NCBI RefSeq assembly: GCF_030814835.1
Contig: NZ_JAUSVS010000009.1
Span: forward strand, 62,001-126,000
Source of the DNA: Caulobacter ginsengisoli
GTDB taxonomy: Bacteria > Pseudomonadota > Alphaproteobacteria > Caulobacterales > Caulobacteraceae
Direction: 5' to 3'
DNA length: 64,000 nucleotides
The position numbers were made by a program, and so were the translations under genes. Numbering within the stretch: position 1 is the stretch's first letter; each line of letters begins with the position of its first letter. The notes beneath the pieces were generated by a model. That model worked only from the letters and a program-made list of their open reading frames with translations. It was not told the DNA's origin and searched no databases. Positions 40,932 through 49,067 of this stretch are shown piece after piece.

Positions 40932-42277
40932 CCCGGCAACCGGATGATCGCGCGCAGCCCGCCCAGCGGCGCCCGGTCCAGCGTCAAATCCCCGCCATGC
41001 CCCCGCGCCACGTCTCGCGCGATGGCCAAGCCAAGGCCGACGCCCTTTTCGTTCTGGTTGCGCGACTCATCCAGCCGGTTGAACGGCTTGAAGGCGTCCT
41101 CATAGTGCTCGGGCGCGATGCCTGGGCCGTCGTCGTCGATGAGGATCTCGACGCCGCCGGCCGGGGTGGTGCGGACGCTGACCTCGACATGCTCGCCATG
41201 CACGGCGGCGTTCATCACCAGGTTGGCCAGGGCGCGTTTCAGGGCATTGGGCCGCACGCTGACCGACAGCGAGGGGTCGGCGGTCAGGGTGACCTTGCCG
41301 CCGGCGCGGACGGCGCCCTCGACCACCTCCTCGATCAGTCCGGCCAACCGCACCAGCTCGACCGCCTCGCCGCCCTCGCCGCGGGCGAAGGCGAGGTATT
41401 CGTCGATCATGTGCTCCATTTCGGAGAGGTCGCGTTTCATGTCCTCGATGCGGCGCGAGGGCTCGGCCAGGGCCAGTTCGAGCTTCAGACGGGTCAGGGG
41501 GGTGCGCAGGTCGTGGCTGACCGAGGCCAGCAGGGCGGTGCGCTGGTCGATATGGCGCTGGATGCGGGACTTCATGGCCAGGAAGGCCTGGGCCGCCTGC
41601 CGCACCTCGCGCGCGCCATAGGGCTTGAAGTCGGGCTGGTCGTCGCCCCGCCCGAAGGCGTCGGCGGCGCTGGCCAGGCGCTCGATGGCCCGGACCTGGT
41701 TGCGGATGAACAGCACGGCGATGGCGGTCAGCAGGAAGGTGGCGATGGCCAGCCACAGCACGAAGATGTGGCCCTGGGTGGCGTAGGCGCGCTCGCGGTT
41801 GGCGATGATCCGCAGCAGCGCGCCGTCCTTCATCTGCACCCGGATGTCGACATAGGCCGGGTAGCGGGTGGTGCTGAACCAGTAGGGGTTGTCGAGATGC
41901 TCGCCCAGCGCCTTGTCCAGGGTGCGGTCGACCCGGGCGAACAGCGAGGGGTGACGGTTGGCCGGCAAGGCCTTGCGCCAGACGTCGATGGAAAGGCCCA
42001 GCGAATCCTCGGCCCGCTTGGCCAGGCGCGCGACCGCCGGTTTGCTGGGATCGGCCTGATACTCGTCGGCGACCCAGGCGATGTCGCCGGCCAGGCCGTC
42101 GGAGAGGCGGCTGGTGACGGTCTGCCAATGGGCGTCGAAGAACACCCAGGTCACCGCCACCTGCATGATGGCCACCGGCAGGATGATGATCAGCAGCGAG
42201 CGGCCGAACAGCGAGGTGGGCAGCCACCGCTTGATCTGGCGGGGGATGAAGATTTTCAATCGTCGCGGCAGCGACAT
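40928..42277 (-). CDS. Sensor histidine kinase, EnvZ-like
   Basis: 449 residues from the ATG at 42277; a TTG four codons earlier is possible. TM helices lie near 26-48 and 172-195, with a periplasmic sensor of about 120 residues between. The HAMP-like linker includes NQVRAIERLASAADAFGRG. The phospho-accepting His is in LASVSHDLRTPLTRLK. The ATP domain shows LVMNAAVHG, DDDGPGIAPEH and GVGLGLAIARDV. It is the third gene after the MarR and response regulator, so it likely phosphorylates that regulator. Confidence 0.92.
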   Translation of the reverse strand: MSLPRRLKIFIPRQIKRWLPTSLFGRSLLIIILPVAIMQVAVTWVFFDAHWQTVTSRLSDGLAGDIAWVADEYQADPSKPAVARLAKRAEDSLGLSIDVWRKALPANRHPSLFARVDRTLDKALGEHLDNPYWFSTTRYPAYVDIRVQMKDGALLRIIANRERAYATQGHIFVLWLAIATFLLTAIAVLFIRNQVRAIERLASAADAFGRGDDQPDFKPYGAREVRQAAQAFLAMKSRIQRHIDQRTALLASVSHDLRTPLTRLKLELALAEPSRRIEDMKRDLSEMEHMIDEYLAFARGEGGEAVELVRLAGLIEEVVEGAVRAGGKVTLTADPSLSVSVRPNALKRALANLVMNAAVHGEHVEVSVRTTPAGGVEILIDDDGPGIAPEHYEDAFKPFNRLDESRNQNEKGVGLGLAIARDVARGHGGDLTLDRAPLGGLRAIIRLPG

Positions 42278-42292
42278 CTGTGGCGCCAAGTC

Positions 42293-42988
42293 CTAGTCCG
42301 GCGCCAGACGGTAGCCGACGCCCCGGACGGTCTGAAGATAGCGCGGATTTTTCGGATCGTCCTCGATCTTCCGCCTCAGGCGGGTGACCTGGACATCGAC
42401 GGCCCGGCCGCTGGCGTCGGCGGTGTCCCGGGCCAGCTCCCAGCGGTCGACCGGGGCGTTGGCGGCCCGGGCCAGGGTGCGCAGCAGTTCGACCTCGGCC
42501 TCGGTCAGCCGGATGGGGGCGCCATCGCGCGTGAGCTCGCCCCGGCCGGAGTCGAACGCGCAGCGGCCCATGGTCAGCACCTGGGGGCCGGTGTCGCGGG
42601 GACCGGCCCTGCGCAGGATGGCCTCGATGCGCAGCAGCAGTTCCTGCGGCTCGAAGGGCTTGGGCAGATAGTCGTCGGCGCCGGCGGTCAGGCCCTCGAT
42701 GCGGTCGCCGCCCTCGCCCTTGGCGGTCAGCATCAGGATGGGGGTGCGGCCGGCCTCGCCGGCCTGGCTGCGGACTCTGCGGGTGAAGGCGAAACCGTCC
42801 TCGCCGGGCATCATCACGTCCAGCACCAGCAGGTCGAAGTCCAGGGTCTGCATCAGCCGCCCGGCCGCCTCGCCATGCGGGGCGACGGTGACGCGGAAGC
42901 CGGCGCGGGTCAGGAATTCCTTCAGCAGGTTCCTGATGCGGTCGTCGTCGTCGACGACCAGCAGGTGGCGGTCGGGCTTGGCGTTCAT
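42293..42988 (-). CDS. OmpR-family response regulator, PetR-like
   Basis: 231 residues. The receiver domain has DDDDR near residue 15, the phospho-acceptor Asp in LLVLDVMMPGEDG (about 57), the Thr in LMLTAKGEG and the Lys in YLPKPFEPQE. The winged helix at 140-229 closes with GRAVDVQVTRLRRKIEDDP and VRGVGYRLAP. It follows a MarR-type gene with no gap and precedes a histidine kinase, the same MarR-OmpR arrangement as petP-petR of Rhodobacter capsulatus, where PetR is needed for cytochrome bc1 expression. The petABC operon is 15 kb away. Confidence 0.9.
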   Translation of the reverse strand: MNAKPDRHLLVVDDDDRIRNLLKEFLTRAGFRVTVAPHGEAAGRLMQTLDFDLLVLDVMMPGEDGFAFTRRVRSQAGEAGRTPILMLTAKGEGGDRIEGLTAGADDYLPKPFEPQELLLRIEAILRRAGPRDTGPQVLTMGRCAFDSGRGELTRDGAPIRLTEAEVELLRTLARAANAPVDRWELARDTADASGRAVDVQVTRLRRKIEDDPKNPRYLQTVRGVGYRLAPD

Positions 42989-43477
42989 TCAGCTGTCCTC
43001 CCGACGCTGGCCGACGGTGAGGCGCGGGCCGGCCAGCGAGGCCAGGATGCGCCGCGCCGCCCCGACCCCGTCAAGGCCGCCGTCGCGATAGGCCCGGGCC
43101 AGCAGGATGCGCAGCCGCTCGCTGACCCGGTTCTCGAAGGCCTCGCCCTCGGCGGTTAGGCTGGCCGGCCGGCGGCGGGCGTCCAGTTCCGCGGCGGTCT
43201 TGGCGACCAGGCCGGCCTTTTCGAGCTCGGCCAGGGTGCGGCTGGCGGCCTGCTTGGAGTAGCCGGTGAGCTTCGCCAGCTCGCGCACCCCCACCCCCGG
43301 CCGGCGGCGCAGCAGGAAGGCGGCGCGCCAGTGCGGCCGGCCCAACCCCTTGGCCTCGGCCTCCAAGGCGGTGTCCACCGCCGCCCACAGCGCCGCCTCG
43401 GCCAGGAGCAGAAGCTCCAATCCGAGGTCCAATTCGTCTTCGCGCAGGATCAGGCGAGGATCGGCGGTGGTATTCAT
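42989..43477 (-). CDS. MarR-family regulator, PetP-like
   Basis: 162 residues. The winged helix has VRELAKLTGYSKQAASRTLAE as the recognition region and LDARRRPASLTAEGEAFE as the wing. It begins the regulator operon and its stop directly abuts the response regulator start (TGAATG). The MarR-plus-OmpR arrangement matches petP-petR. It may sense a cofactor or redox signal for respiratory genes; that is inference from the Rhodobacter pair. Divergent from ilvE with 79 bases between. Confidence 0.87.
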   Translation of the reverse strand: MNTTADPRLILREDELDLGLELLLLAEAALWAAVDTALEAEAKGLGRPHWRAAFLLRRRPGVGVRELAKLTGYSKQAASRTLAELEKAGLVAKTAAELDARRRPASLTAEGEAFENRVSERLRILLARAYRDGGLDGVGAARRILASLAGPRLTVGQRREDS

Positions 43478-43556
43478 GCTAGAGCGGCAATTCGTTTGAC
43501 CGGGCCCCAGGAGGGGGCCATTGAGGGGTTGAACGTAGCTAGGAGAAATAAACCCG

Positions 43557-44444
43557 ATGTCTCTGGTTCCCTTCGACGATCGTGACGGCTGGATCTGGCT
43601 TGACGGGCAATTCGTGCCCTGGCGCGAAGCGAAGGTGCACGTACTGACCCATGCGCTCCACTATGCCTCGGCGGTGTTCGAGGGCGAGCGGATGTATAAC
43701 GGGACCATCTTCGAGCTGACGGCCCATACCGAGCGGCTGTTCAAATCGGCGGAAATCCTCGACTTCAAGATCCCCTTCACGGTGGCCGAGATCGACGAGG
43801 CCTGCAAGGCGACCTGCGCCAAGAACGGCTTCACAGACTGTTACCTTCGTCCCATCGCCTGGCGGGGGACCGAGCAGATCGGCGTCTCGGCCCAGCAGAC
43901 CAAGATCCACGTGGCCATCGCCGTGTGGTCCTGGCCCGACTACTTCCCCGCGGAGCAGAAGCGTAAGGGCATCCGCTTGACCCACGCCCTCTACAAGCGC
44001 CCCTCGCCCGAGACGGCGCCGACGGCGTCCAAGGCGGTGGGCCTCTACATGATCTGCACGATCAGCAAGCACGCGGCCGAGCGCGACGGCTATGCCGACG
44101 CCCTGATGCTGGATTGGCGCGGCTATATCGCCGAGTCGACCGGCGCCAACATCTTCCTGATCCGCGACGGGGTGATCCACACCCCCACCCCCGACTGCTT
44201 CCTGGACGGCATCACCCGCCGCACGGTGATCCGCCTGGCCCGGGAAAAGGGCTTCGAGGTGGTGGAGCGGCACATCCCGGGTGAAGAGCTGGGGACCTTC
44301 TCGGAGGTCTTCCTGGTCGGCACCGCCGCCGAGGTCACCCCGGTGTCGGAAATCGGCGAGCACCGCTATCAGCCGGGCAATATCTCGCTGGCGCTGATGG
44401 ATGACTATGCCAAGCTGGTGCGCGGCGAACTGGTGAACGCCTAG
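43557..44444 (+). CDS. ilvE: Branched-chain amino acid aminotransferase
   Basis: 295 residues. The class IV aminotransferase fold is evident: the PLP Lys in ETAPTASKAVGLYMIC (about 160), the YADALMLDWRGYIAESTGANIF region, and the GTFSEVFLVGTAAEVTPV phosphate-binding loop. An AGGAGAAA ribosome site precedes the ATG at 43557. It transfers amino groups in the last step of Ile, Leu and Val synthesis. A small hairpin (GGCCCC-AGGAG-GGGGCC, 43503-43519) lies in the leader. Confidence 0.95.
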   Translation: MSLVPFDDRDGWIWLDGQFVPWREAKVHVLTHALHYASAVFEGERMYNGTIFELTAHTERLFKSAEILDFKIPFTVAEIDEACKATCAKNGFTDCYLRPIAWRGTEQIGVSAQQTKIHVAIAVWSWPDYFPAEQKRKGIRLTHALYKRPSPETAPTASKAVGLYMICTISKHAAERDGYADALMLDWRGYIAESTGANIFLIRDGVIHTPTPDCFLDGITRRTVIRLAREKGFEVVERHIPGEELGTFSEVFLVGTAAEVTPVSEIGEHRYQPGNISLALMDDYAKLVRGELVNA

Positions 44445-44504
44445 GCTGAAAAGGGCGGACGCGGCTCACCGCCGCGCCTGCCTGTGGCCGGGCCGGAGGG
44501 GGCG

Positions 44505-45353
44505 ATGACCGAGGAAAGCAGGGTGCGGCCTCGCCGGGAGGTCTGGCTGTTCTTCATCCTGACCTTCGTCATCTCCTGGGGCGCGGGCGGTGTCGCCCTG
44601 CTGCTGAAGTCCCAGCTCGAGCCGATCCTGGGCCCGCTCGGACCCCATCATCCCCTGTTCTACGTGGCTGGATGGGCCCCGACGCTCGCGGCGGTGATCC
44701 TGACAATAGCGCTGCAGGGCTGGGCAGGCCTGAAGGTCCTGTTCGGGCGGCTGTTGGTCCCGTTTCAGCTCCGCTGGCTGGTCGTCGCGGCCCTGTTCAT
44801 TCCGGCGATCGCCCTGGCGCTCACCGCCCTGCCGCTGCTGGGCTTTGGCCCCTGGCCGGTAACGCCGCGAATGATCTTCGTGGCGCTGCCCATGGTGCTG
44901 TTCGGCACGGCCCAGATCGTCGCCAATACCGGCCCCCTGGGCGAGGAGCTGGGCTGGCGCGGCTATGCGCTGCCGCGCTTGCTCGAGCGGACCAGCGCCT
45001 TCATCGCGGCGCTGGTCATCGGCCTGTTCTGGGTTCTCTGGCATGTGCCGGCCTTCTTCATCTCCGGCGTGATGGGCGCCTCGATCAGCGGTTTCGGCTG
45101 GTGGGCGCTCGACACCCTGGCGCTCTCGGTGCTGATGACCTGGCTGTTCCTGCGCGCCAACGGCAATGTGCTGGTCGCCGGCATGGTCCCGCATTTCGTG
45201 ATCAACGGCATGGGCGCGGTGGCCGCCCTGCTGGCCCGCCCGCCAGAGGCGGCCGCGATGGCGATGGTCGCCCTGACGGTGGTTGTTCTGGATCGACGGC
45301 GGATGCTGGTCAGGCCAGCCGGGATTCCAGCTCGGCCAGACGCTCGCGGGTGA
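44505..45353 (+). CDS. CPBP-family intramembrane metalloprotease
   Basis: 282 residues with eight or so membrane helices. The CAAX protease/Abi signature is EELGWRGYALPRLLE near residue 147, followed by VLWHVPAFF with the next His and VPHFVINGMGAVA with the third. These residues bind zinc in the membrane. Substrates of bacterial members are usually unknown. GGAGGGGG lies 4 bases before the ATG. Its 3' end overlaps that of the convergent TPR gene by 44 bases. A second member of the family lies at 51136-51810. Confidence 0.88.
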   Translation: MTEESRVRPRREVWLFFILTFVISWGAGGVALLLKSQLEPILGPLGPHHPLFYVAGWAPTLAAVILTIALQGWAGLKVLFGRLLVPFQLRWLVVAALFIPAIALALTALPLLGFGPWPVTPRMIFVALPMVLFGTAQIVANTGPLGEELGWRGYALPRLLERTSAFIAALVIGLFWVLWHVPAFFISGVMGASISGFGWWALDTLALSVLMTWLFLRANGNVLVAGMVPHFVINGMGAVAALLARPPEAAAMAMVALTVVVLDRRRMLVRPAGIPARPDARG

Positions 45354-46275
45354 CGGCGAGGTCGGCGCCATAGGCGGCCGGGTCGGCGGCGGCCAGGGCG
45401 CCGGCGATATCGAAGCTTTCCTTGTAGAGGGTCAGGGCCCGGACCCGGTGGCCGCGGTCCTCGCGGGCGTCGGCCAGCCGTTCGAGCGCCAGGGAGAGGG
45501 CGCGCCGGTCGCCGGGGGCGGACGAGGCGGCGACCACCTGGCGGCGCAGGGCGACGACCTCCTCATAGGCCTCCAGGGCGGCGTCCAGCCGGCCCTCGTC
45601 CGAAGCGATATCGCCCACCCCGGTCAGGGCGCTGGCCAGGGCGCCGGCCGAGCGGGGATCGGTGGGGGCGGCGACCAGCAGGGCGCGGCCGTGGCCGGCG
45701 GCCTCGTCATAGGCTTCCTGCGCCTCGTCCAGCCGGCCCTGGGCCCGGACCAGGTCCCCCAGGTCGATGGCGGCCAGCAGCCGCTCGTGATCGTCAGCCG
45801 CTAATGCGGGAAGCCGCCGCGCGAGGGCGGCGGCTTGCAGCCAATCTTCCCGGCGGGCCAGGTCGTGCAGCTCGGCGCGCAGGGCGACGAAGCTGCCCGA
45901 CACAGCGGGCTCGGGTCTTGGCGGCGGCACGGCGGGGGCTACCGGCTCGGCGGCTTCGGGCGCCAGCACGGCCTCCGCCCCATGCGGATCAGCCGCCGGC
46001 GCGGGGTCGGCCGCTCCGAAGTCGACTACATACTGGCTGGACCTAGCTTTTTTTTTACGGCCGCCGCCGCCGGGGCCCTTGGGCATCAGGCCGGCGATGA
46101 ACACCACCACGCCCAGCAGGATGGCGGCCCCGCCCACGACCATGCGCTCGGGCTCGAAGGCGCCCAGCGGCAGCGGCGGCAGATAGGCGCCCACCAGGCC
46201 GGTCGGCTGAAGAATGGCCCAGCCCAGGGCCGCCAACCCCAGGCCCAGCAACAGGCCGACTATCCGCGCGATCAT
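45310..46275 (-). CDS. Membrane-anchored TPR protein with a polyadenine tract
   Basis: 321 residues. Two TM helices near 5-28 and 45-63 are followed by a basic GGGRKKKARSSQ stretch, a Pro/Ala-rich linker and, from about 120, three or four TPR-like helix pairs (DWLQAAALARRLPAL, GRLDEAQEAYDEAAGH, GRLDAALEAYEEVVA). A 9-base T run at 46048-46056 encodes the Lys stretch; a slip there would shift the frame. It overlaps the CPBP gene by 44 bases. Role likely in protein-protein contacts at the membrane. Confidence 0.75.
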   Translation of the reverse strand: MIARIVGLLLGLGLAALGWAILQPTGLVGAYLPPLPLGAFEPERMVVGGAAILLGVVVFIAGLMPKGPGGGGRKKKARSSQYVVDFGAADPAPAADPHGAEAVLAPEAAEPVAPAVPPPRPEPAVSGSFVALRAELHDLARREDWLQAAALARRLPALAADDHERLLAAIDLGDLVRAQGRLDEAQEAYDEAAGHGRALLVAAPTDPRSAGALASALTGVGDIASDEGRLDAALEAYEEVVALRRQVVAASSAPGDRRALSLALERLADAREDRGHRVRALTLYKESFDIAGALAAADPAAYGADLAVTRERLAELESRLA

Positions 46276-46409
46276 GTCCGTGTCCCCTCCGACCGTCCGT
46301 GGAGAACACGGTCCGGGCGCGATGGGGCGGGGTCAAAACTGCTCGCCCCTCAGGAGAGGGTCGAGGGGCGAGGCGTTCGATTCTTGGGCGGAAAGCGGGT
46401 CGGGCGCCT

Positions 46410-46832
46410 TCAGAACAGCCAGGATTGCGGCCGGGGATAGGCCTCGTCCTTGAGCAGATAGTAGCCGCCCAGCACGCAGCGGACGGCGCTCCAGGCGATC
46501 ACCGAGCCGCAGATGGTGACGCCGACGGCGATCATCGGGAAGCCGATCAGCACCAGCATCAGGGGCAGGCCGAAGATGATCAGCGCCAGGCCGATCAGGA
46601 ACCAGCCGATGCTCAGCCAGAAGGTCCGGATGATGAAGGTGTAGTGGGTCTGCATCTTGGGGCTGGCGTCGGCCCGGTTGAAATAGGCGATCAGCAGGCC
46701 GAACAGCACCGTCACCCCATGGGTCAGGCCAATCAGGTAGAGGATATAGGCCACGGCCGGCAGCACGCGCTCTTCATGCGTGGCGGCGCTGGGCGTGGCG
46801 GGAGCGGCCACGGGGTCGCTGGTCTCGGTCAT
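46410..46832 (-). CDS. DUF4870-type membrane protein
   Basis: 140 residues from the ATG at 46832, with GGAG upstream. A variable N-terminus with ATHEERVLPAVAYILYLIGL leads into two or three helices (THGVTVLFGLLIAYF, SIGWFLIGLALIIFGL, LIGFPMIAVGVTICGSVIAW), and the last segment has YYLLKDEAYPRPQSW. This is the DUF4870/Tic20-like set of small membrane proteins. Function unknown. Separated from the next minus-strand gene by the large repeat element. Confidence 0.75.
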   Translation of the reverse strand: MTETSDPVAAPATPSAATHEERVLPAVAYILYLIGLTHGVTVLFGLLIAYFNRADASPKMQTHYTFIIRTFWLSIGWFLIGLALIIFGLPLMLVLIGFPMIAVGVTICGSVIAWSAVRCVLGGYYLLKDEAYPRPQSWLF

Positions 46833-46962
46833 CGGATCGTCTCCAGATCGGAAGCCCATTTTCGCGCGGGCGGCGAGGCGCGGCAAGTGAAGCTCGCGTC
46901 ATGAACGATTATCAACCCGGCAGGCTTCTGGGCGTTTCCCGGCGGGCTTGGATCAGAGCGCT

Positions 46963-47202
46963 TCAACTCCGCCTCCGTAGGGGGCGGACGGCCCGCCCGA
47001 GGCGCGCATCGAGCGCGCCCGTGGCCGGCCCGGTGGGGGTGTTCGACCCAGGGTGGTGGTCAGGGCCGTGCTTCACCGGCCGCGTCCAGAAGTCTGGCAA
47101 TACGTCCGAGATCAATCTCAGCCGATCAATGCCCCTGCCCGAAGACCCCCACCTGACCGCGCTCTGGCGCGGTCGTCCGCCCCCTACGGGGGCGGAGTTT
47201 GG
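46963..47202. repeat. Composite intergenic repeat, copy 2 (family E, inverted)
   Basis: Homologous to 29038-29270 in reverse orientation: the left end here (AACTCCGCCTCCGTAGGGGG) matches the reverse complement of the right end there, and the right end here (CCCCCTACGGGGGCGGAGTT) the left end there. The centres differ. It fills the gap 46833-47244, which otherwise holds no gene. Two such copies make this a dispersed element. Confidence 0.85.
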
Positions 47203-47244
47203 AGGCGCGCCCACTTTCGTGGCTCATCCTGGCCGGGAAACCCC

Positions 47245-47799
47245 CTAGCCCAGAAGACCGGGGGGGATATGTCGTGGATCGAAGGCGCCGCCGTCGCGGC
47301 CAAGCCATGGCGTGACGGCGAAGATCAGGATCAGGCCGAACGAGAGGCGGGCGGCCAGGGCTATGCCCAGGCCCGCCATGCCGGCGGCCAGCGAGGCCAG
47401 CAGCAGCGCCCCGATCCCCAGGCCCAGCAGGCCGGCGGTCAGGGTCAGCAACTCGCGCTGGGCGAAGGCGGTGGTGGTGAAGCGGGCGCCAGGCGCGGCG
47501 TCGGCGGCGACGGCGGCGATGGCGCGGATCAGCGGCGCGAAGCTGGCCGCGCCATTCGAGCCGCGCAGGCCATGCGAGGGGATGGTCGCCCGGGCGGCGG
47601 CAAAGGTCAGCCAGGCCACCCGCCCCCGGCCGCCGGGGGCCACCGACAGGCGCAGCCGCCTCAACGTGCTGAGCGGCAGGGGCCGCTCGATCCGGCCGCG
47701 CCGCTCGATCAGCATGTCGCCGTCCAGGGTCCAGCTGGTCTCCGGCTGCAGCGGGGCGAGGCGCGCCCAGTGGGTGAACAAGGGCTCCGGCGGCGCCAT
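47245..47799 (-). CDS. Membrane protein of unknown function
   Basis: 184 residues. The first half is soluble with paired beta strands (GDMLIERRGRIERPLPLSTL and RGRVAWLTFAAARATI). The second half has hydrophobic helices at about 115-158 (LLTLTAGLLGLGIGALLLASLAA, GLGIALAARLSFGLILI). Short intermembrane tail. No family recognised. It follows the pterin operon on the same strand with a 3-base gap to the QueD-like gene, so it may be co-transcribed. Confidence 0.6.
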   Translation of the reverse strand: MAPPEPLFTHWARLAPLQPETSWTLDGDMLIERRGRIERPLPLSTLRRLRLSVAPGGRGRVAWLTFAAARATIPSHGLRGSNGAASFAPLIRAIAAVAADAAPGARFTTTAFAQRELLTLTAGLLGLGIGALLLASLAAGMAGLGIALAARLSFGLILIFAVTPWLGRDGGAFDPRHIPPGLLG

Positions 47800-47802
47800 C
47801 GG

Positions 47803-48315
47803 CTAGAGGTCGTTCAGGCTGTCGTCGGCCCGCCGGGCCCAGGCGCCGGGGGACCAGTCGATGCTCGCGAGGTCGGCGGCTGTCAGGCTGCAGGCGTTGG
47901 TCGGGGTTTCCTGCACCCGCACGGCCTCGGCGGCGAAGAGGCCGTCCGCTTCCAGGAAAGCTGTGAGTTTGCGCAGGAAGCCGATGGCCAGGGCCTCGGT
48001 GGTCGGATCGCCGTCGAAGGTCATGATCCGGGGCAGGCGGTCGGGTTCATGCTCACGGAAATAGCCCAGCAGCGGATCGGCCAGGCTGAGCTGGAAGGCG
48101 TGGTCGACGGCATTGTCGATCCAGCCGTGCCAGCGGCCCTTGGCGTGCTCGAAGGCGGCGGTCATGTTCGAGCCGCCGAAATCCATCGGCTGGAGCGGCC
48201 GCAGGGTGACGCTGACCAGCTCGTCATGGCCATGCGGGGTCAGGCACTTGCCGCTGGGATCGCTCAGCAGGCGGTGGGCCATGGAATAACGGCGGGAAAA
48301 CTCTAGTCGCACCAT
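47803..48315 (-). CDS. 6-pyruvoyl-tetrahydropterin synthase-like (QueD family)
   Basis: 170 residues from the ATG at 48315. The N-terminus RLEFSRRYSMAHRLL and SGKCLTPHGHDELVSVTL show the family pattern with the catalytic Cys followed by HGH zinc ligands. The region WIDNAVDHAFQL gives the third His, and VRVQETPTNACSL the Glu. It could act in queuosine (6-carboxytetrahydropterin) or in tetrahydropterin formation. Overlap with the reductase gene (ATGA) and folB upstream suggest a dihydroneopterin-linked route rather than queuosine. Confidence 0.82.
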   Translation of the reverse strand: MVRLEFSRRYSMAHRLLSDPSGKCLTPHGHDELVSVTLRPLQPMDFGGSNMTAAFEHAKGRWHGWIDNAVDHAFQLSLADPLLGYFREHEPDRLPRIMTFDGDPTTEALAIGFLRKLTAFLEADGLFAAEAVRVQETPTNACSLTAADLASIDWSPGAWARRADDSLNDL

Positions 48316-49067
48316 CACAAGGTCTCGTCGAAGGCCACGTCGCGGGGCCGGCCAACCAGGCTCTCGGCGCCGTCGACGGTCAGGATCTGGCCGGCAAAGG
48401 AAGGGGTCTCGACGATAAAGCGCAGGGCGCGCGCCAGGTCGTCGGGGCTGGACGTGACGCCCATGGGCGTGGCGGCGCCGGCCTTGGGCAGGGCTTCGGC
48501 GGGCAGGTCGTCGCTGGGCAGGGTGGCGCCGGGCGCGATGCCGCAAACCCGCACCCGGGGCGCCAGGGCCATGGTCAGGGTCTGGGTCAGGCCGGCCAGG
48601 GCCACCTTGCCGGCCGTGTAGGAGAAGTAGTCCGGATTGGGGAAATGGACCTTCTGGTCCAGCAGATTGACCACCAGGCCTTCATTGCCGTCCGCCGCGA
48701 AGGCCTGGATCAGGAAGATCGGGGCGGTCAGGTTGCTGTCGACGGCGGCGCGCCAGGAGGCCTCGGTCGCGGTCTGCACGGTGTCGTAGCTGAAGGTCGA
48801 GGCGTTGTTGACCAGCAGGTCCAGCCGCCCGAACCGCGCCCGCACCGCCGCGACCAGGGCGGCCGGAGCGCCGGGCTTCGTCAGCTCGGCCTGGAAGACG
48901 TCGCAGTCGGGGCCTAGCTCGGCGGCCAGGGCGCGGGCCTCGGCCTCGCCGCCGCGATAGTGGATGGCCACCGCATAGCCCATGGCCGCGCACTCCCGCG
49001 CCAGCCGCGCGCCGATGCGCCGGGCCGCGCCGGTGATCAGGGCTACCTTTTTGGCTGAGGAAGTCAC
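48315..49067 (-). CDS. SDR, dihydrofolate/dihydromonapterin (pteridine) reductase-like
   Basis: 250 residues from a GTG start that overlaps the folB stop. The N-terminal TGAARRIGARLA is the TGxxRRxG type of FolM/PTR1 pteridine reductases, NNAST and the Y-T-A-G-K active site (YFSYTAGKVALAG) follow, and the late DGAESLVGRPRDVAF is also typical. It would reduce dihydrobiopterin, dihydromonapterin or dihydrofolate with NADPH. It sits between folB and a QueD-like gene, which supports a pterin role. Precise substrate not proven. Confidence 0.83.
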   Translation of the reverse strand: MTSSAKKVALITGAARRIGARLARECAAMGYAVAIHYRGGEAEARALAAELGPDCDVFQAELTKPGAPAALVAAVRARFGRLDLLVNNASTFSYDTVQTATEASWRAAVDSNLTAPIFLIQAFAADGNEGLVVNLLDQKVHFPNPDYFSYTAGKVALAGLTQTLTMALAPRVRVCGIAPGATLPSDDLPAEALPKAGAATPMGVTSSPDDLARALRFIVETPSFAGQILTVDGAESLVGRPRDVAFDETL

